From NCBI GenBank assembly GCA_910577045.1, contig CAJTLB010000008.1, positions 62,001 to 126,000 on the forward strand: DNA of 64,000 nt. The letters run 5' to 3'. This stretch comes from an uncultured Lachnospiraceae bacterium (GTDB taxonomy: Bacteria; Bacillota; Clostridia; Lachnospirales; Lachnospiraceae). The translations under genes were made by a program, and so were the position numbers. Shown piece after piece: positions 9,173 to 18,633 of the stretch (position 1 is its first letter; every line of letters begins with the position of its first letter). A model generated the notes under the pieces. The model saw only the letters and a program-made list of their open reading frames with translations, was not told where the DNA came from and ran no database searches.

Positions 9173-10342
9173 CTAGTTTCTGCTAATACTATAATTTGAT
9201 AAGATCCATTCCCTTGTCCACTGCTCTGTTTCTAGAATTTCATCCACTGTTGGATTTTTGATTGTCTTATGTGCCTGTATTGCTTCCTTAATCCACTCTG
9301 TTATCCCTAAGAACGACAATTTACCCTTAAGGAATTCGCTAACAGCTAATTCATTTGCAGCATTAAAAACAGTTGGCATAGATCCTCCTTGCTTCATTGC
9401 CTGATAAGCAAGGGCAAGCCCTTGGAATGTTTCTATATCTGGTTTTTCAAAAGTAATTTCACTTAATTTCCAAAAATCCAGCCTTTCCCCCGCTAAAAAC
9501 CTACGCTCTGGGTAATACAGCGCATATTGTATTGGAAGTTTCATATCGGGAGTCCCAAGCTGCGCAATTACGGCACCATCTTTCCACTCCACCATAGAAT
9601 GGATAATGCTCTTTGGTTGGACCACTACTTGGATATTTTCTACTTCCACGCCAAACAACCATTTTGCCTCCATTACTTCCAGCCCCTTATTTACCATAGT
9701 AGCCGAATCTATTGTAATTTTCTTTCCCATAGACCAGTTTGGATGCTTTAATGCCTGCTCCGGTGTTATATCAAAAAGCTGTTCTTTCTTTTTACCCAAA
9801 AACGGCCCGCCAGAAGCCGTTAAAAGGATTTTCTCTATTTGTAAACGATTTTCCCCATTTAAACATTGGAAAATCGCACTATGCTCGCTATCTACTGGTA
9901 AAATCTGCACTCCTTTTTCTTTTGCCAATGGCATAATCACATGCCCTGCTGTCACTAATGTTTCTTTATTTGCAAGTGCAATATCTTTTCCTGCTTTAAT
10001 CGCCTCTATTGTAGGGCATATCCCTATCATGCCTACAACTGCTGTTACCAACAATTCACTTTTAGGCTCTATTGCCACTTCTATAAGCCCTTCCATGCCA
10101 GTTACCACTTTTACTGGCAAATCTGATATAGCAAGTTTTAATTCCTCTGCCCTTCCTTTTTCCCATACACAGACAATAGATGGCATAAACTCCCTTATTT
10201 GCTGCTCTAATAAAGAAATATTGGAACCTGCTGCAAGGGCTGTTACTTTAATATCCCCATTTGCCCTTACTACTTCTAGTGTCTGTGTGCCAATGGAACC
10301 TGTAGAACCAAGAATTGCAATATTCTTTTTTCTTTCTGCCAT
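9173..10342 (-). CDS. dxr: 1-deoxy-D-xylulose 5-phosphate reductoisomerase
   Basis: A 389-residue NADPH-dependent enzyme of the MEP pathway that makes 2-C-methyl-D-erythritol 4-phosphate. The N-terminal Rossmann motif is AILGSTGSIGTQTLEV. Metal and substrate residues are visible in PVDSEHSAIFQCL, LTASGGPF and KKITIDSATMVNKGLEVMEA. Length is typical. ATG at 10342; it follows cdsA by eight bases, and a 59-base gap separates it from rseP. Confidence 0.97.
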   Translation of the reverse strand: MAERKKNIAILGSTGSIGTQTLEVVRANGDIKVTALAAGSNISLLEQQIREFMPSIVCVWEKGRAEELKLAISDLPVKVVTGMEGLIEVAIEPKSELLVTAVVGMIGICPTIEAIKAGKDIALANKETLVTAGHVIMPLAKEKGVQILPVDSEHSAIFQCLNGENRLQIEKILLTASGGPFLGKKKEQLFDITPEQALKHPNWSMGKKITIDSATMVNKGLEVMEAKWLFGVEVENIQVVVQPKSIIHSMVEWKDGAVIAQLGTPDMKLPIQYALYYPERRFLAGERLDFWKLSEITFEKPDIETFQGLALAYQAMKQGGSMPTVFNAANELAVSEFLKGKLSFLGITEWIKEAIQAHKTIKNPTVDEILETEQWTREWILSNYSISRN

Positions 10343-10350
10343 AATTGCTC

Positions 10351-11178
10351 CTATCTAATAAATATTGTTAAAAAATAAATGGCAGGAGCCACAAAAATAA
10401 CAGAATCAAACCGATCCATAATTCCTCCATGCCCTGGGATTAAATGCCCATAATCTTTTACACTATAATTCCTCTTTATGCCAGATGCTGCCAAATCCCC
10501 AATCTGTGAAATCACAGCTCCTATACCACAAACAATGGCACATCCTACCAATGGGTTTAAAAATGCTTCAGATAAATACCCTCGGAATACAAAGCCATAC
10601 AAAGCCCCTAAAAGGGCGGCACCTACTATCCCGCCAACACTTCCTTCTATAGACTTATTTGGGCTTAATTTAGGTGCCAATTTATGTTTCCCTATTGTTA
10701 CACCAACTAAATAAGCACAAGTATCACATATCCATGAACTTAAAAATACCAAAAATACTAGGCATATGCCATTTGGCAGCTCCCTAATCTGGTATACATA
10801 GGACATCATAACTGCCACATAAAAAAATCCAAAAAAGATATAGCATATTTCCCCTGCTTTATAGCCTGGGAATGTAAATACATATGCAGCCATTATAACC
10901 ATTAAAAATACAATCATTAGCAACATGGCAAATTCCTGCATTTCCAGAAGTAACAACAAATAATACCCAATGCAAGCCATATACCCCAATATCCCCACTA
11001 AGCTTTTTTGCCTAGAAATCACCCTATACAGCTCAAACTGCCCAATCAATGACACCACAAACATTGTCACAAATAAAATATTGCCTCCCATAATCAAAGT
11101 AAACAATGCTACTGCTAAAAGAAGCACTGAGCTTAGAGTACGTATTAGAGTTGCCTTTGTAAAAAGCTTGTTTATCAC
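10351..11178 (-). CDS. cdsA: Phosphatidate cytidylyltransferase
   Basis: A 275-residue polytopic membrane enzyme that makes CDP-diacylglycerol from phosphatidate and CTP. It has about eight hydrophobic segments. The family signature is in the C-terminal half: KLSPNKSIEGSVGG, then SQIGDLAASGIKR and KDYGHLIPGHGGIMDRFDS, which carry the catalytic acidic residues. The start codon is GTG at 11178, with GGAGGA seven bases upstream. It follows uppS by three bases. Confidence 0.97.
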   Translation of the reverse strand: MINKLFTKATLIRTLSSVLLLAVALFTLIMGGNILFVTMFVVSLIGQFELYRVISRQKSLVGILGYMACIGYYLLLLLEMQEFAMLLMIVFLMVIMAAYVFTFPGYKAGEICYIFFGFFYVAVMMSYVYQIRELPNGICLVFLVFLSSWICDTCAYLVGVTIGKHKLAPKLSPNKSIEGSVGGIVGAALLGALYGFVFRGYLSEAFLNPLVGCAIVCGIGAVISQIGDLAASGIKRNYSVKDYGHLIPGHGGIMDRFDSVIFVAPAIYFLTIFIR

Positions 11179-11181
11179 GGA

Positions 11182-11907
11182 TTATTCCTCCTTTATGCCA
11201 CCATAACGCCGTTCTCTTTTAGTATATTGCTCTATTGCCTTTTTCAGTTCATTTTTATCAAAATCTGGCCATAAAACTTCTGGAAAATAAAATTCTGTAT
11301 AAGCACTTTGCCATAATAAAAAATTCGAAAGCCTCTCTTCACCGCTTGTCCGAATTAATAAATCTGGATCAGGGATATCACAAGTATCTAAATAAGAAGA
11401 AAAAAGAGTTTCTGTAAGCTGCCCTTGTTCAAACTTACCCTCCCGGTAATCTGCCACAAGCCGCCGCATCGCACGGATCATTTCATCACGTGAACCATAA
11501 TTTAAGGCAATCTGGAAATTAAGCCCTGTATTTTCTTGTGATACTTTTTCCAGCTTTTCTATACTTTCCAGAATATCCTGGTCTAAAGCACTCCTGTCCC
11601 CAATTACCCGAACCCGCATATTATTCTCTGTTGCTTTCTTAATACTTTCCTTTAAATAATTCCTTAGGATCTTCATCAATGCACCCACTTCATCTGCAGG
11701 GCGTGCCCAATTTTCCGTAGAAAACGCATAGATTGTAAGATATTTAATGCCAAGATTGTAAGCTTCCCTACAGATTTCTTCTACTCTTTTACTTCCTTGC
11801 GTATGCCCTGCATTTCTTGGAAGAAACCGTTTCTTTGCCCACCTTCCGTTCCCATCCATTATAATAGCCACGTGCTGTGGCACATTCCTCTGATTTCCTT
11901 CGGCCAT
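11182..11907 (-). CDS. uppS: Isoprenyl transferase (undecaprenyl diphosphate synthase)
   Basis: A cis-prenyltransferase that elongates farnesyl diphosphate to the C55 carrier lipid used for peptidoglycan and surface glycans. The signature AIIMDGNGRWAKK lies near the N-terminus, and RTSGEERLSNFLLWQ near the C-terminus. I place the start at ATG 11907 (241 residues, MAEGNQRN...) because GAGGG lies five bases upstream and the length fits the family. A longer reading from GTG at 11949 would pass through a hairpin and lacks a well-spaced ribosome site. It lies between frr and cdsA. Confidence 0.95.
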   Translation of the reverse strand: MAEGNQRNVPQHVAIIMDGNGRWAKKRFLPRNAGHTQGSKRVEEICREAYNLGIKYLTIYAFSTENWARPADEVGALMKILRNYLKESIKKATENNMRVRVIGDRSALDQDILESIEKLEKVSQENTGLNFQIALNYGSRDEMIRAMRRLVADYREGKFEQGQLTETLFSSYLDTCDIPDPDLLIRTSGEERLSNFLLWQSAYTEFYFPEVLWPDFDKNELKKAIEQYTKRERRYGGIKEE

Positions 11908-11928
11908 AATTTCCCTCATTTTCCGAAT

Positions 11929-11953
11929 AAGGGTGCCAGCAGATGACACCCTT
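11929..11953 (-). other. Intercistronic hairpin between frr and uppS
   Basis: An inverted repeat with seven perfectly paired bases (AAGGGTG/CACCCTT) and an 11-base loop, between the frr stop and the chosen uppS start. No U-run follows it on the coding strand, so it is not a standard intrinsic terminator. It may shape mRNA processing or uppS translation. Confidence 0.5.
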
Positions 11954-11958
11954 CTTTC

Positions 11959-12507
11959 TTATACTGTAAGAATCTCTTTTGACTTCTCTTCAATTGCCTT
12001 ATCTACTTCTGCAATATACTTATCTGTCAATTTCTGCACTTTATCCTCTACCTGCTTTTGCTCGTCTTCTGAAATCTCTGAAGCCTTAGCTGCTTTCTTA
12101 ATCGCATCGTTTGCATCTCTTCTAATATTCCGAACCGCAACCTTAGCATTTTCTCCCTTCTTTTTTACATCCTTAACTAGTTCTTTTCTCCTATCTTCTG
12201 TAAGCTCTGGAAATACCAAACGAATCGTTTTTCCATCATTGCTTGGCGTAATGCCGAGGTCTGATGCCATAATTGCCTTTTCAATTTCTTTAATTAAACT
12301 TGTTTCCCATGGCTGGATTTGGATCATCCTAGCCTCTGGCACAGATACATTCGCTACTTGTTGTAAAGAAGATGGCGTCCCATAATAATTTACTTTAATC
12401 TTGTCCAACAAATGTGGGTTTGCACGTCCTGCCCGAATTGCAGAATACTCTGCTTTCAAACTTTCCAATGATTTTACCATTTTCTCCTCAAACTGTTTAA
12501 TCTCCAT
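11959..12507 (-). CDS. frr: Ribosome recycling factor
   Basis: A 182-residue cytosolic protein that splits post-termination ribosomes together with EF-G. Full family length. It has the conserved stretches MVKSLESLKAEYSAIRAGRA and LVFPELTEDRRKELVKDVKK, and a C-terminal helix that completes the three-helix bundle. ATG at 12507 after GAGGAAA. It follows pyrH by 30 bases, the near-universal bacterial pairing. Confidence 0.98.
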   Translation of the reverse strand: MEIKQFEEKMVKSLESLKAEYSAIRAGRANPHLLDKIKVNYYGTPSSLQQVANVSVPEARMIQIQPWETSLIKEIEKAIMASDLGITPSNDGKTIRLVFPELTEDRRKELVKDVKKKGENAKVAVRNIRRDANDAIKKAAKASEISEDEQKQVEDKVQKLTDKYIAEVDKAIEEKSKEILTV

Positions 12508-12537
12508 AAAATTTTCCTCCTGAATTTATTCTAAATA

Positions 12538-13305
12538 TTATACAGTAAGGACTGTCCCATTGGTCGTTCCCTTAACTGCATGAATAATACTATCTGTCTC
12601 TTGTAACCCAAAAACCTTCATTGGCATTTTATTCTCCATACAAAGTACTGCTGCTGCCAAATCCATAATCCCTAACTGCTTCTCTACTACTTCCTTCATA
12701 GGAAGTGTGTCAAACTTCTTTGCTTCTGGGTTTAGCTTTGGATCGGAATCATATACACCATCTACAGCCCTTGCTGCCAAAATAATATCTGCTTTTATTT
12801 CAACCGCCCGAAGGGCTGCCCCCATATCTGTTGAAAAATAAGGATGGCCTGTACCCCCCGCAAAAAATACGACTTCTCCTCTCTCAAATGCTTGGAGCAC
12901 TCCATCTTTTGAATATAATTCGGTAAAGGAACCACATAAAAATGGGGTCATAACCCTAGTTTTCATGCCAGCATACCGGAAAATCTCTGATGTATAAATA
13001 GAATTCATTACGGTAGCTAACATTCCTATCTGATCGGCTTTTGTCCTTTCAATAGTTTCACTCGTCCTTCCTCTCCAGAAATTCCCGCCTCCAATTACCA
13101 CGCCAACTTGAATCCCATTATCAGTAAGAAGCTTTACCTGCCTAGCCACTTCCATAATGGTAGCATCATCAAAACCCGTTTTCTTCTCCCCAGCAAGTGC
13201 CTCTCCACTTAATTTTAATAAAACACGCTCGATTCCCTTTCCTTCTTCTGTTACACTAGCACCAGGAACCGAAATTACAATATCCTCCATATATTCCTCA
13301 CTCAT
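12538..13305 (-). CDS. pyrH: UMP kinase
   Basis: A 255-residue amino-acid-kinase-fold enzyme that phosphorylates UMP to UDP. Motifs include VLLKLSGEALAG, GVVIGGGNFWRGR and ILAARAVDGVYDSDPK. Roughly 26 residues precede the core (MSEEYMEDIVISVPGASVTE), a modest N-terminal extension compared with many homologues. The ATG at 13305 has GGAGG about ten bases upstream, which supports this start. It is the first gene of the housekeeping cluster, 125 bases after cbiC. No clear terminator was seen in that gap, so read-through from the cobalamin operon is possible. Confidence 0.97.
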   Translation of the reverse strand: MSEEYMEDIVISVPGASVTEEGKGIERVLLKLSGEALAGEKKTGFDDATIMEVARQVKLLTDNGIQVGVVIGGGNFWRGRTSETIERTKADQIGMLATVMNSIYTSEIFRYAGMKTRVMTPFLCGSFTELYSKDGVLQAFERGEVVFFAGGTGHPYFSTDMGAALRAVEIKADIILAARAVDGVYDSDPKLNPEAKKFDTLPMKEVVEKQLGIMDLAAAVLCMENKMPMKVFGLQETDSIIHAVKGTTNGTVLTV

Positions 13306-13430
13306 TCCTTACAATCCTCCACTTCTTTATGCAGTAACCACTCTATTTATAGGTGGTATCATATCCACTTTTTTCTATTCTACCACACTTTCTTCTTTCG
13401 GACTACCCAAATTTCATCTTTTTTCTTCCT

Positions 13431-14048
13431 TTATATTTCATATAACAACGCATTGCAAATAGCTGCTGCTACATTACTCCCTCCTTTGCGCCCCCTTGCC
13501 ACTATATAGGGAACCTCTGTTTTTAAAATAAGCTCTTTTGCCTCTACCACATTGACAAACCCAACAGGGACACCTATTACTAATTCTGGCTGTACACTCT
13601 CTTCTTGTATAAGCTCATATAAACGGATTAATGCAGTAGGCGCATTCCCAATTGCATAAATACACTTCTTATGGAGCTTTGCTGCTTTTTCCATACTAAC
13701 AGCAGCCCTTGTTGTATTTCTTTTTTTAGCCTCTGCTGCCACGTCTTCATCTGCCATAAAACAATATACTTCTCCCCCATAACGTGCTAATGCTTTTTTA
13801 TTAATGCCCGCTTTCCCCATATTAGTATCCGTAACAATACAAGCACCATTTTTTAAAGCTTCCTTTGCACGTTTAATTGCCTGCCCTGAAAAACATAGGT
13901 TTTCTGCATAAGAAAAATCTGCCGTTGTATGGATTACCCGTTTAATAACTGGCTCCTGTTCTTTATCTAACTTACGGTTTAATTCTGCTTCAATTATTTC
14001 AAAACTTTTTTTCTCTATCTCCTCTGGAGCATATTGCTTTAATTCCAT
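13431..14048 (-). CDS. cbiC: Cobalt-precorrin-8 methylmutase (CbiC)
   Basis: A 205-residue enzyme that shifts the C11 methyl to C12 and yields cobyrinate. Family motifs are HTTADFSYAENLCF (with the catalytic His), CIVTDTNMGKAGINK and GVPVGFVNVVEAKE. Length is typical. ATG at 14048. It is the last gene of the cbi operon here, 61 bases after the cbiET fusion. Confidence 0.95.
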   Translation of the reverse strand: MELKQYAPEEIEKKSFEIIEAELNRKLDKEQEPVIKRVIHTTADFSYAENLCFSGQAIKRAKEALKNGACIVTDTNMGKAGINKKALARYGGEVYCFMADEDVAAEAKKRNTTRAAVSMEKAAKLHKKCIYAIGNAPTALIRLYELIQEESVQPELVIGVPVGFVNVVEAKELILKTEVPYIVARGRKGGSNVAAAICNALLYEI

Positions 14049-14109
14049 GGTATGTTCTCTTTTCCTTTTCTTTTATTTATTATCTATCTTATTTTTCTTA
14101 CTATTTCCT

Positions 14110-15336
14110 TTACTTTGTTTTATCTGGGCAACTATATTGCCCAATCACTAAAAAAATAGGGTTTTGTGCTCTCATCATATGATAATTCCCCACTTTTTCT
14201 AATTTTGTTACTGCTATTTGGCTAGCATCTATAATCTGTATCCCTAATTGTTCCATATTAGAAAATACTTCTGAAATTGTTTCCAAAGTTACTGCGCTAA
14301 TCGCAATCCTTACATTATGCTTCTGATGTATTATTTGTTTTAAAATAAAAAGAAGGTTTCCTTTTGTACCCCCAATAAATACAATATCGGCTGGCAAAAG
14401 CCCTTCTATTGCCTCTGGTGCCATGCCAGGAATAATTTCTAAATTATTGCATCCAAATCGTTTTTTATTCTCCTGTATTAACATCAATGCCTCTTGTTGA
14501 TATTCTATCGCATATACTTTGCCACGGCATGCTGCTATTGCAAGCTCTATTGATACAGAACCCGTCCCCGCACCAATATCATAAATAATATCGGTTTCTT
14601 TTACTGCTAATTTACTTAGAATAATAGCCCTTATTTCACTCTTTGTCATAGGTGTGTTTCCTCTAATAAAAACATTATCTGGTATACCAGCAGTTATAAA
14701 ACGTTCCTCTTTTTCCCTTATAAAAAGCAAGACTGTTAATGGTTCTTTTTCTTTTTCTTTGTATGTTCTAGGAGTAGTCTTTATAATTTCTTCTTCTGGA
14801 TAAGAAAGTCTCTTCCCAACATAAAGAGGAATATCCCCAAAGCCAGCTTCTGTTAATTCTTTACAAATTTCTTCTGTTTGGCCTTGCGTAATAGCAAATA
14901 CTTTTTCATGCTTTCTAAGTATTGCTGATAAATTTTCTGTATTTCCATGAAGGCTTACTATTTTTATATCTTCCCATGGCAATTTTAAGCGGGATGCAAA
15001 ATAAGACAGGGATGAAATCCCTGGCTCTATTTGCACTGGAATCCCTGCCTTTTCTAATTCTATAAAAAGTTTTTTTGCCCCACTATAAAATCCGCTATCA
15101 CCCGACATCGCCACTACAATCCGTTTTTTTTCCGATTGCTGGATTTGACCCACAATTTTATCTGGAAAATACTCTATTATAAATTCTGGGAAATGGCTAT
15201 GCCAGGCTTGTATTTCTTTTATCATGCGCGTAGCCCCAATAATTAATTCTGCTTCTTCTAAAAGTGTTTTCGCCCTTTCTGTTAAACAGGATAGATTTCC
15301 CATCCCAATTCCAATAATATATATGTCCTTATTCAT
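14110..15336 (-). CDS. cbiET: CbiE-CbiT fusion: cobalt-precorrin-7 C5-/C15-methyltransferase, decarboxylating
   Basis: A 408-residue fusion. The N-terminal half (about 1-200) is a tetrapyrrole methylase, CbiE, opening with IYIIGIGMGNLSCLTERAKT. The C-terminal half (about 215-400) is a class I SAM methyltransferase, CbiT, with motif I DIIYDIGAGTGSVSIELA. Together they methylate C5 and C15 and remove the C12 acetate carboxyl. The CobL-type fusion is common in Clostridia. It lies ten bases after cbiJ. Confidence 0.94.
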   Translation of the reverse strand: MNKDIYIIGIGMGNLSCLTERAKTLLEEAELIIGATRMIKEIQAWHSHFPEFIIEYFPDKIVGQIQQSEKKRIVVAMSGDSGFYSGAKKLFIELEKAGIPVQIEPGISSLSYFASRLKLPWEDIKIVSLHGNTENLSAILRKHEKVFAITQGQTEEICKELTEAGFGDIPLYVGKRLSYPEEEIIKTTPRTYKEKEKEPLTVLLFIREKEERFITAGIPDNVFIRGNTPMTKSEIRAIILSKLAVKETDIIYDIGAGTGSVSIELAIAACRGKVYAIEYQQEALMLIQENKKRFGCNNLEIIPGMAPEAIEGLLPADIVFIGGTKGNLLFILKQIIHQKHNVRIAISAVTLETISEVFSNMEQLGIQIIDASQIAVTKLEKVGNYHMMRAQNPIFLVIGQYSCPDKTK

Positions 15337-15346
15337 ATTCTTCCTT

Positions 15347-16099
15347 CTACTTTAATAACATTTCCTTCACCATTTCTATGGAATATCCAGTTTCTTCTGG
15401 ACGTTTTATTATTAATGTAATGGCTTTCAAACGTTCTGCGGCATTTATTTTTTCTTGGAATCCGCCTTGTACCCCCGATTCCTTTGTTAATAGGTAACGG
15501 ATTTTTTTTTCTTTCATTATCAAATAATTCATTTCTTCGGAAAATGGGCCCTGCATACAAATAATCTGTTTCCCTAAAAGCCCTAATTCTTCACAAAACC
15601 CCAACATAGAAGAATTTGGCAATATCCGTACTATTAACCTTTCTTTATCCTTAATAGCCACTACTAGTTCTGAAAGAGACTTTGTTCCTGTTGTTACAAG
15701 GATATTTCCCTCCTTCTGTTGGTTAAGCCATATGGCTGCCTGTTTCATATCTGGTAGATAAATCCCATTCTCTTCTTTGGAAAGACTATTACGGACTATT
15801 CGGATATAAGTAAATTTCTTTTTTTCACAGGCTTCTTTTATATTTTTACTAGCAAGGACTGCATAAGGATGGGTTGCATCTATTACAAGCTCTGGCTTTT
15901 GTTTTTCAAATTCTTCTTCCATTTCGGCTTCCGTTAGCCTTCCTACTTTTATTTGGATTATAGGTCCTAAAAAGCTCAGGAATTGCGTTCCATATTCGGT
16001 TGCCACATAAACAACTGACTCTATCTTTAATTCCATAAGATATTCACAAAGTTGCCTACCCTCTGTTGTGCCAGCAAATAACAACACTTTTTTATACAT
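15347..16099 (-). CDS. cbiJ: Cobalt-precorrin-6A reductase (CbiJ/CobK)
   Basis: A 250-residue NAD(P)H-dependent reductase of the corrin pathway. The N-terminal nucleotide-binding motif is VLLFAGTTEGRQLCEYL, and DATHPYAVLASKNIKEAC is the usual second signature. Length is as expected. Its ATG overlaps the end of cbiH by eight bases, which suggests translational coupling. Confidence 0.93.
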   Translation of the reverse strand: MYKKVLLFAGTTEGRQLCEYLMELKIESVVYVATEYGTQFLSFLGPIIQIKVGRLTEAEMEEEFEKQKPELVIDATHPYAVLASKNIKEACEKKKFTYIRIVRNSLSKEENGIYLPDMKQAAIWLNQQKEGNILVTTGTKSLSELVVAIKDKERLIVRILPNSSMLGFCEELGLLGKQIICMQGPFSEEMNYLIMKEKKIRYLLTKESGVQGGFQEKINAAERLKAITLIIKRPEETGYSIEMVKEMLLK

Positions 16100-16820
16100 G
16101 ATAGCCTCTTTTGGTAATCATCTTTCCATCTAAATGAATGGTTTCTGAATTGCCTATAAATACCATGGTCAACATATCTGCTTCAAAATCTTTTAATTCT
16201 TTTAAACTCATTATGCCATACGTTTGCCCTTCCCTCCCAATATTCCTAACATATCCACATACTGTTGTTTCCGGCTGGTATGAAAGTACTAATTCACACG
16301 CTTTTTTTAAACATTCTTTTCTTTTATGGCTACCCGGATTATACAGGCATATCACTGTATCACTAGCGGCTGCGGCTAAAATCCTTTTTTCAATTTTTTC
16401 CCATGGCGTTAATAAATCACTTAAACTAATTGTTATAAAATCATTCGTAAGTGGTGCCCCTAGCACGGCACCTCCACTTAACGCTGCTGTTACCCCTGCA
16501 ATTACCTCAATCTGCCCTTGCGGAAAAGAATACTTATTGGCAAGTTCATAGACCAACGCTGCCATCCCATATACGGCACTATCACCACTACAGATTAATG
16601 CTACACACCGTCCCTTTTGGGATTCTTGAAGCGCCTTTTCACATCTCTCTTTTTCTTGCCTCATCGGCGTATAAAAGTATTCTTTTTGTGGATAATAAGG
16701 CTTTATTAAATCCACATATGCGGTATATCCCACAATAAGATCACTTTCCCAAAGCGCATCATCTGCTTCTTTCGTGATATATGCTGGGCCCCCTGGGCCA
16801 ATCCCAACTACATACAACAT
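16092..16820 (-). CDS. cbiH: Cobalt-precorrin-3B C17-methyltransferase (CbiH)
   Basis: A 242-residue tetrapyrrole methylase with the glycine-rich SAM motif VVGIGPGGPAYIT at the N-terminus, CSGDSAVYGMAALV, and SLSDLLTPWEKIEKR. These point to the CbiH/CobJ subgroup that drives ring contraction. No C-terminal ferredoxin-like extension is present. It overlaps cbiFG by 13 bases and cbiJ by eight. Confidence 0.94.
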   Translation of the reverse strand: MLYVVGIGPGGPAYITKEADDALWESDLIVGYTAYVDLIKPYYPQKEYFYTPMRQEKERCEKALQESQKGRCVALICSGDSAVYGMAALVYELANKYSFPQGQIEVIAGVTAALSGGAVLGAPLTNDFITISLSDLLTPWEKIEKRILAAAASDTVICLYNPGSHKRKECLKKACELVLSYQPETTVCGYVRNIGREGQTYGIMSLKELKDFEADMLTMVFIGNSETIHLDGKMITKRGYHV

Positions 16821-18631
16821 TGTAATGTCATCTCCTTCTCTGCAAGTGCAAATGTCATTCCTTCTTTACAAGTTTTCTTTATAATTAATGTTCCTTTTGA
16901 AGCAAGTATAGCCGCCCTTTCACAGACATTGCCCACACCAACTTTCTCTTTTACAAACATAGATTCTTGGAACTCCCCTTCTACTTCCAATAGCTCCTCT
17001 GCCGTAAATACCATAAATGGGACATCCAGTTCTTTCGCTAATGCACAAATTCCTTCTTCTTCTGCTTTATAGTCAATAGAGGCAACCATTGCTACTCTTT
17101 CTTTTGAAATTTTTAAAGAACCCAGACATTCTTCTAAAAATAACAAAAGTTCTTCCCTACTCTTACCTTTTTTACATCCTATTCCCACATAAAGATTTTT
17201 TAACAATAATTCACAAGTCATTGGAAAAGGCAGTTTTTCTTTTCTTTCTTGCCCTTCTCTATGGATATAGATTCCACATGGATACTGCCCTGCCTCTTCT
17301 TTTGAAACAAGTACTACTCCCTTTGGAATTGTTTCCAATTTATAATCTGAGAGAATTGCTACCTGTTTCCCAGAAAGTAAACACGCTGACACTTCTTTAC
17401 AAGATTCTAAATTTTTAATAATAAGATTATTTTTCTTTGCAAATACATCGACCGCAAATATCCTCCTAATATCTGTTGCTGTTGTAATAATCGCTTCTGC
17501 CCCTATAAGCCCTGCTATTTTCTTACACCATTCATTTGCCCCTCCCAAATGGCCAGATAAAAGGGATATTATATGGTTTCCTGCCTCATCCATTACTAAA
17601 ACGGCTGGATCCGTTTCCTTTCCTTTTAAAAAAGGTGCCACAGCCCGTACCGCAATTCCTGTTGCCCCAATAAACAACAATACATTTTTTTTCCCAAAAA
17701 TATCACCAATTAATTTAGGCAAACTCTGAAAAGCTTGCACACCTGGACGTTGGTATTTTTCTACTGTATATGTATCACACAAAATCCCTTCTTCTTTTAA
17801 TTGGTTTGCCAGTTTTTGGTTTTTTATGGTTCCTTGTTCTGTAAAAGAAAGAATAGCAATCCCTTGTTCTTGTTGTTTAGGAATTGCTTTGCGAAACTCT
17901 GTTGAAAATCCTGCATCATACAGTTTTGACAGCTCATAATCACTTTCTAAAACATCCCCTACTATAATCAATGCCGTTTTTGTAATCTGATGTTTTTTTG
18001 CCATTTCTGGAAGCTGCCCTACAGTTCCCCGTACCACTTTCTCATCCTGCCATGTTGCCTTATATACAATGGCACATGGCGTAGATTCCCTATAAGCACC
18101 AGAAAGCAATTCTTGTTTTACCTGTTCTGTTAATCCCATGCTTAAAAACAAAACCATGGTACAGCCATGTTCCGCCAGTTTATGTAACGTTTCTTGTTCT
18201 GGTACTGTGGTTTGCCCCTCCATCCGGGTAATAATCACTGACTGTGAAACGCTAGGCAATGTATATTCTTGTTTTAATGCTGCTGCTGCCCCACAAAAGC
18301 TGCTAACTCCTGGGCAAACTTCATAAGGGATACCTGCTCCTTCCAATAAATCCATTTGTTCCTTTATTGCACCATATAAAGAAGGATCCCCTGTATGCAG
18401 CCTTACCACCAATTTTCCTTCCTTTTCTGCCTTAACCATCACATCCACAATTTCTTCCAAATACATTTTGGCACTATTATATATTTCACATCCACGCTTT
18501 GCATAATGAAGAAGTTCCTGATTTACCAGTGAACCTGCATATATAATTACATCTGCACAAGAAAGCAAATCACGTCCCCGGACAGTAACTAAATCTACTG
18601 CGCCTGGCCCTGCACCAACAAAATAAACCAT
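16808..18631 (-). CDS. cbiFG: CbiF-CbiG fusion: cobalt-precorrin-4 C11-methyltransferase and cobalt-precorrin-5A hydrolase
   Basis: A 607-residue fusion. The N-terminal part (about 1-250) is CbiF, with VYFVGAGPGAVDLVTVRGRD and LHTGDPSLYGAIKEQ. The C-terminal part (about 265-605) is CbiG, with LFIGATGIAVRAVAPFL, SLLSGHLGGANEW and NLYVGIGCKKGKS. CbiG opens the delta-lactone and releases acetaldehyde, the step after CbiF. Such fusions occur in clostridial lineages. It lies two bases after cbiD. Confidence 0.94.
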   Translation of the reverse strand: MVYFVGAGPGAVDLVTVRGRDLLSCADVIIYAGSLVNQELLHYAKRGCEIYNSAKMYLEEIVDVMVKAEKEGKLVVRLHTGDPSLYGAIKEQMDLLEGAGIPYEVCPGVSSFCGAAAALKQEYTLPSVSQSVIITRMEGQTTVPEQETLHKLAEHGCTMVLFLSMGLTEQVKQELLSGAYRESTPCAIVYKATWQDEKVVRGTVGQLPEMAKKHQITKTALIIVGDVLESDYELSKLYDAGFSTEFRKAIPKQQEQGIAILSFTEQGTIKNQKLANQLKEEGILCDTYTVEKYQRPGVQAFQSLPKLIGDIFGKKNVLLFIGATGIAVRAVAPFLKGKETDPAVLVMDEAGNHIISLLSGHLGGANEWCKKIAGLIGAEAIITTATDIRRIFAVDVFAKKNNLIIKNLESCKEVSACLLSGKQVAILSDYKLETIPKGVVLVSKEEAGQYPCGIYIHREGQERKEKLPFPMTCELLLKNLYVGIGCKKGKSREELLLFLEECLGSLKISKERVAMVASIDYKAEEEGICALAKELDVPFMVFTAEELLEVEGEFQESMFVKEKVGVGNVCERAAILASKGTLIIKKTCKEGMTFALAEKEMTLQCCM

Positions 18632-18633
18632 TT

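Noticed and set aside
9606..10358. A 250-codon open frame on the plus strand opposite dxr
   Set aside because: It is antisense to a certain gene, has no ribosome site and its residue composition is that of a frame shadow.
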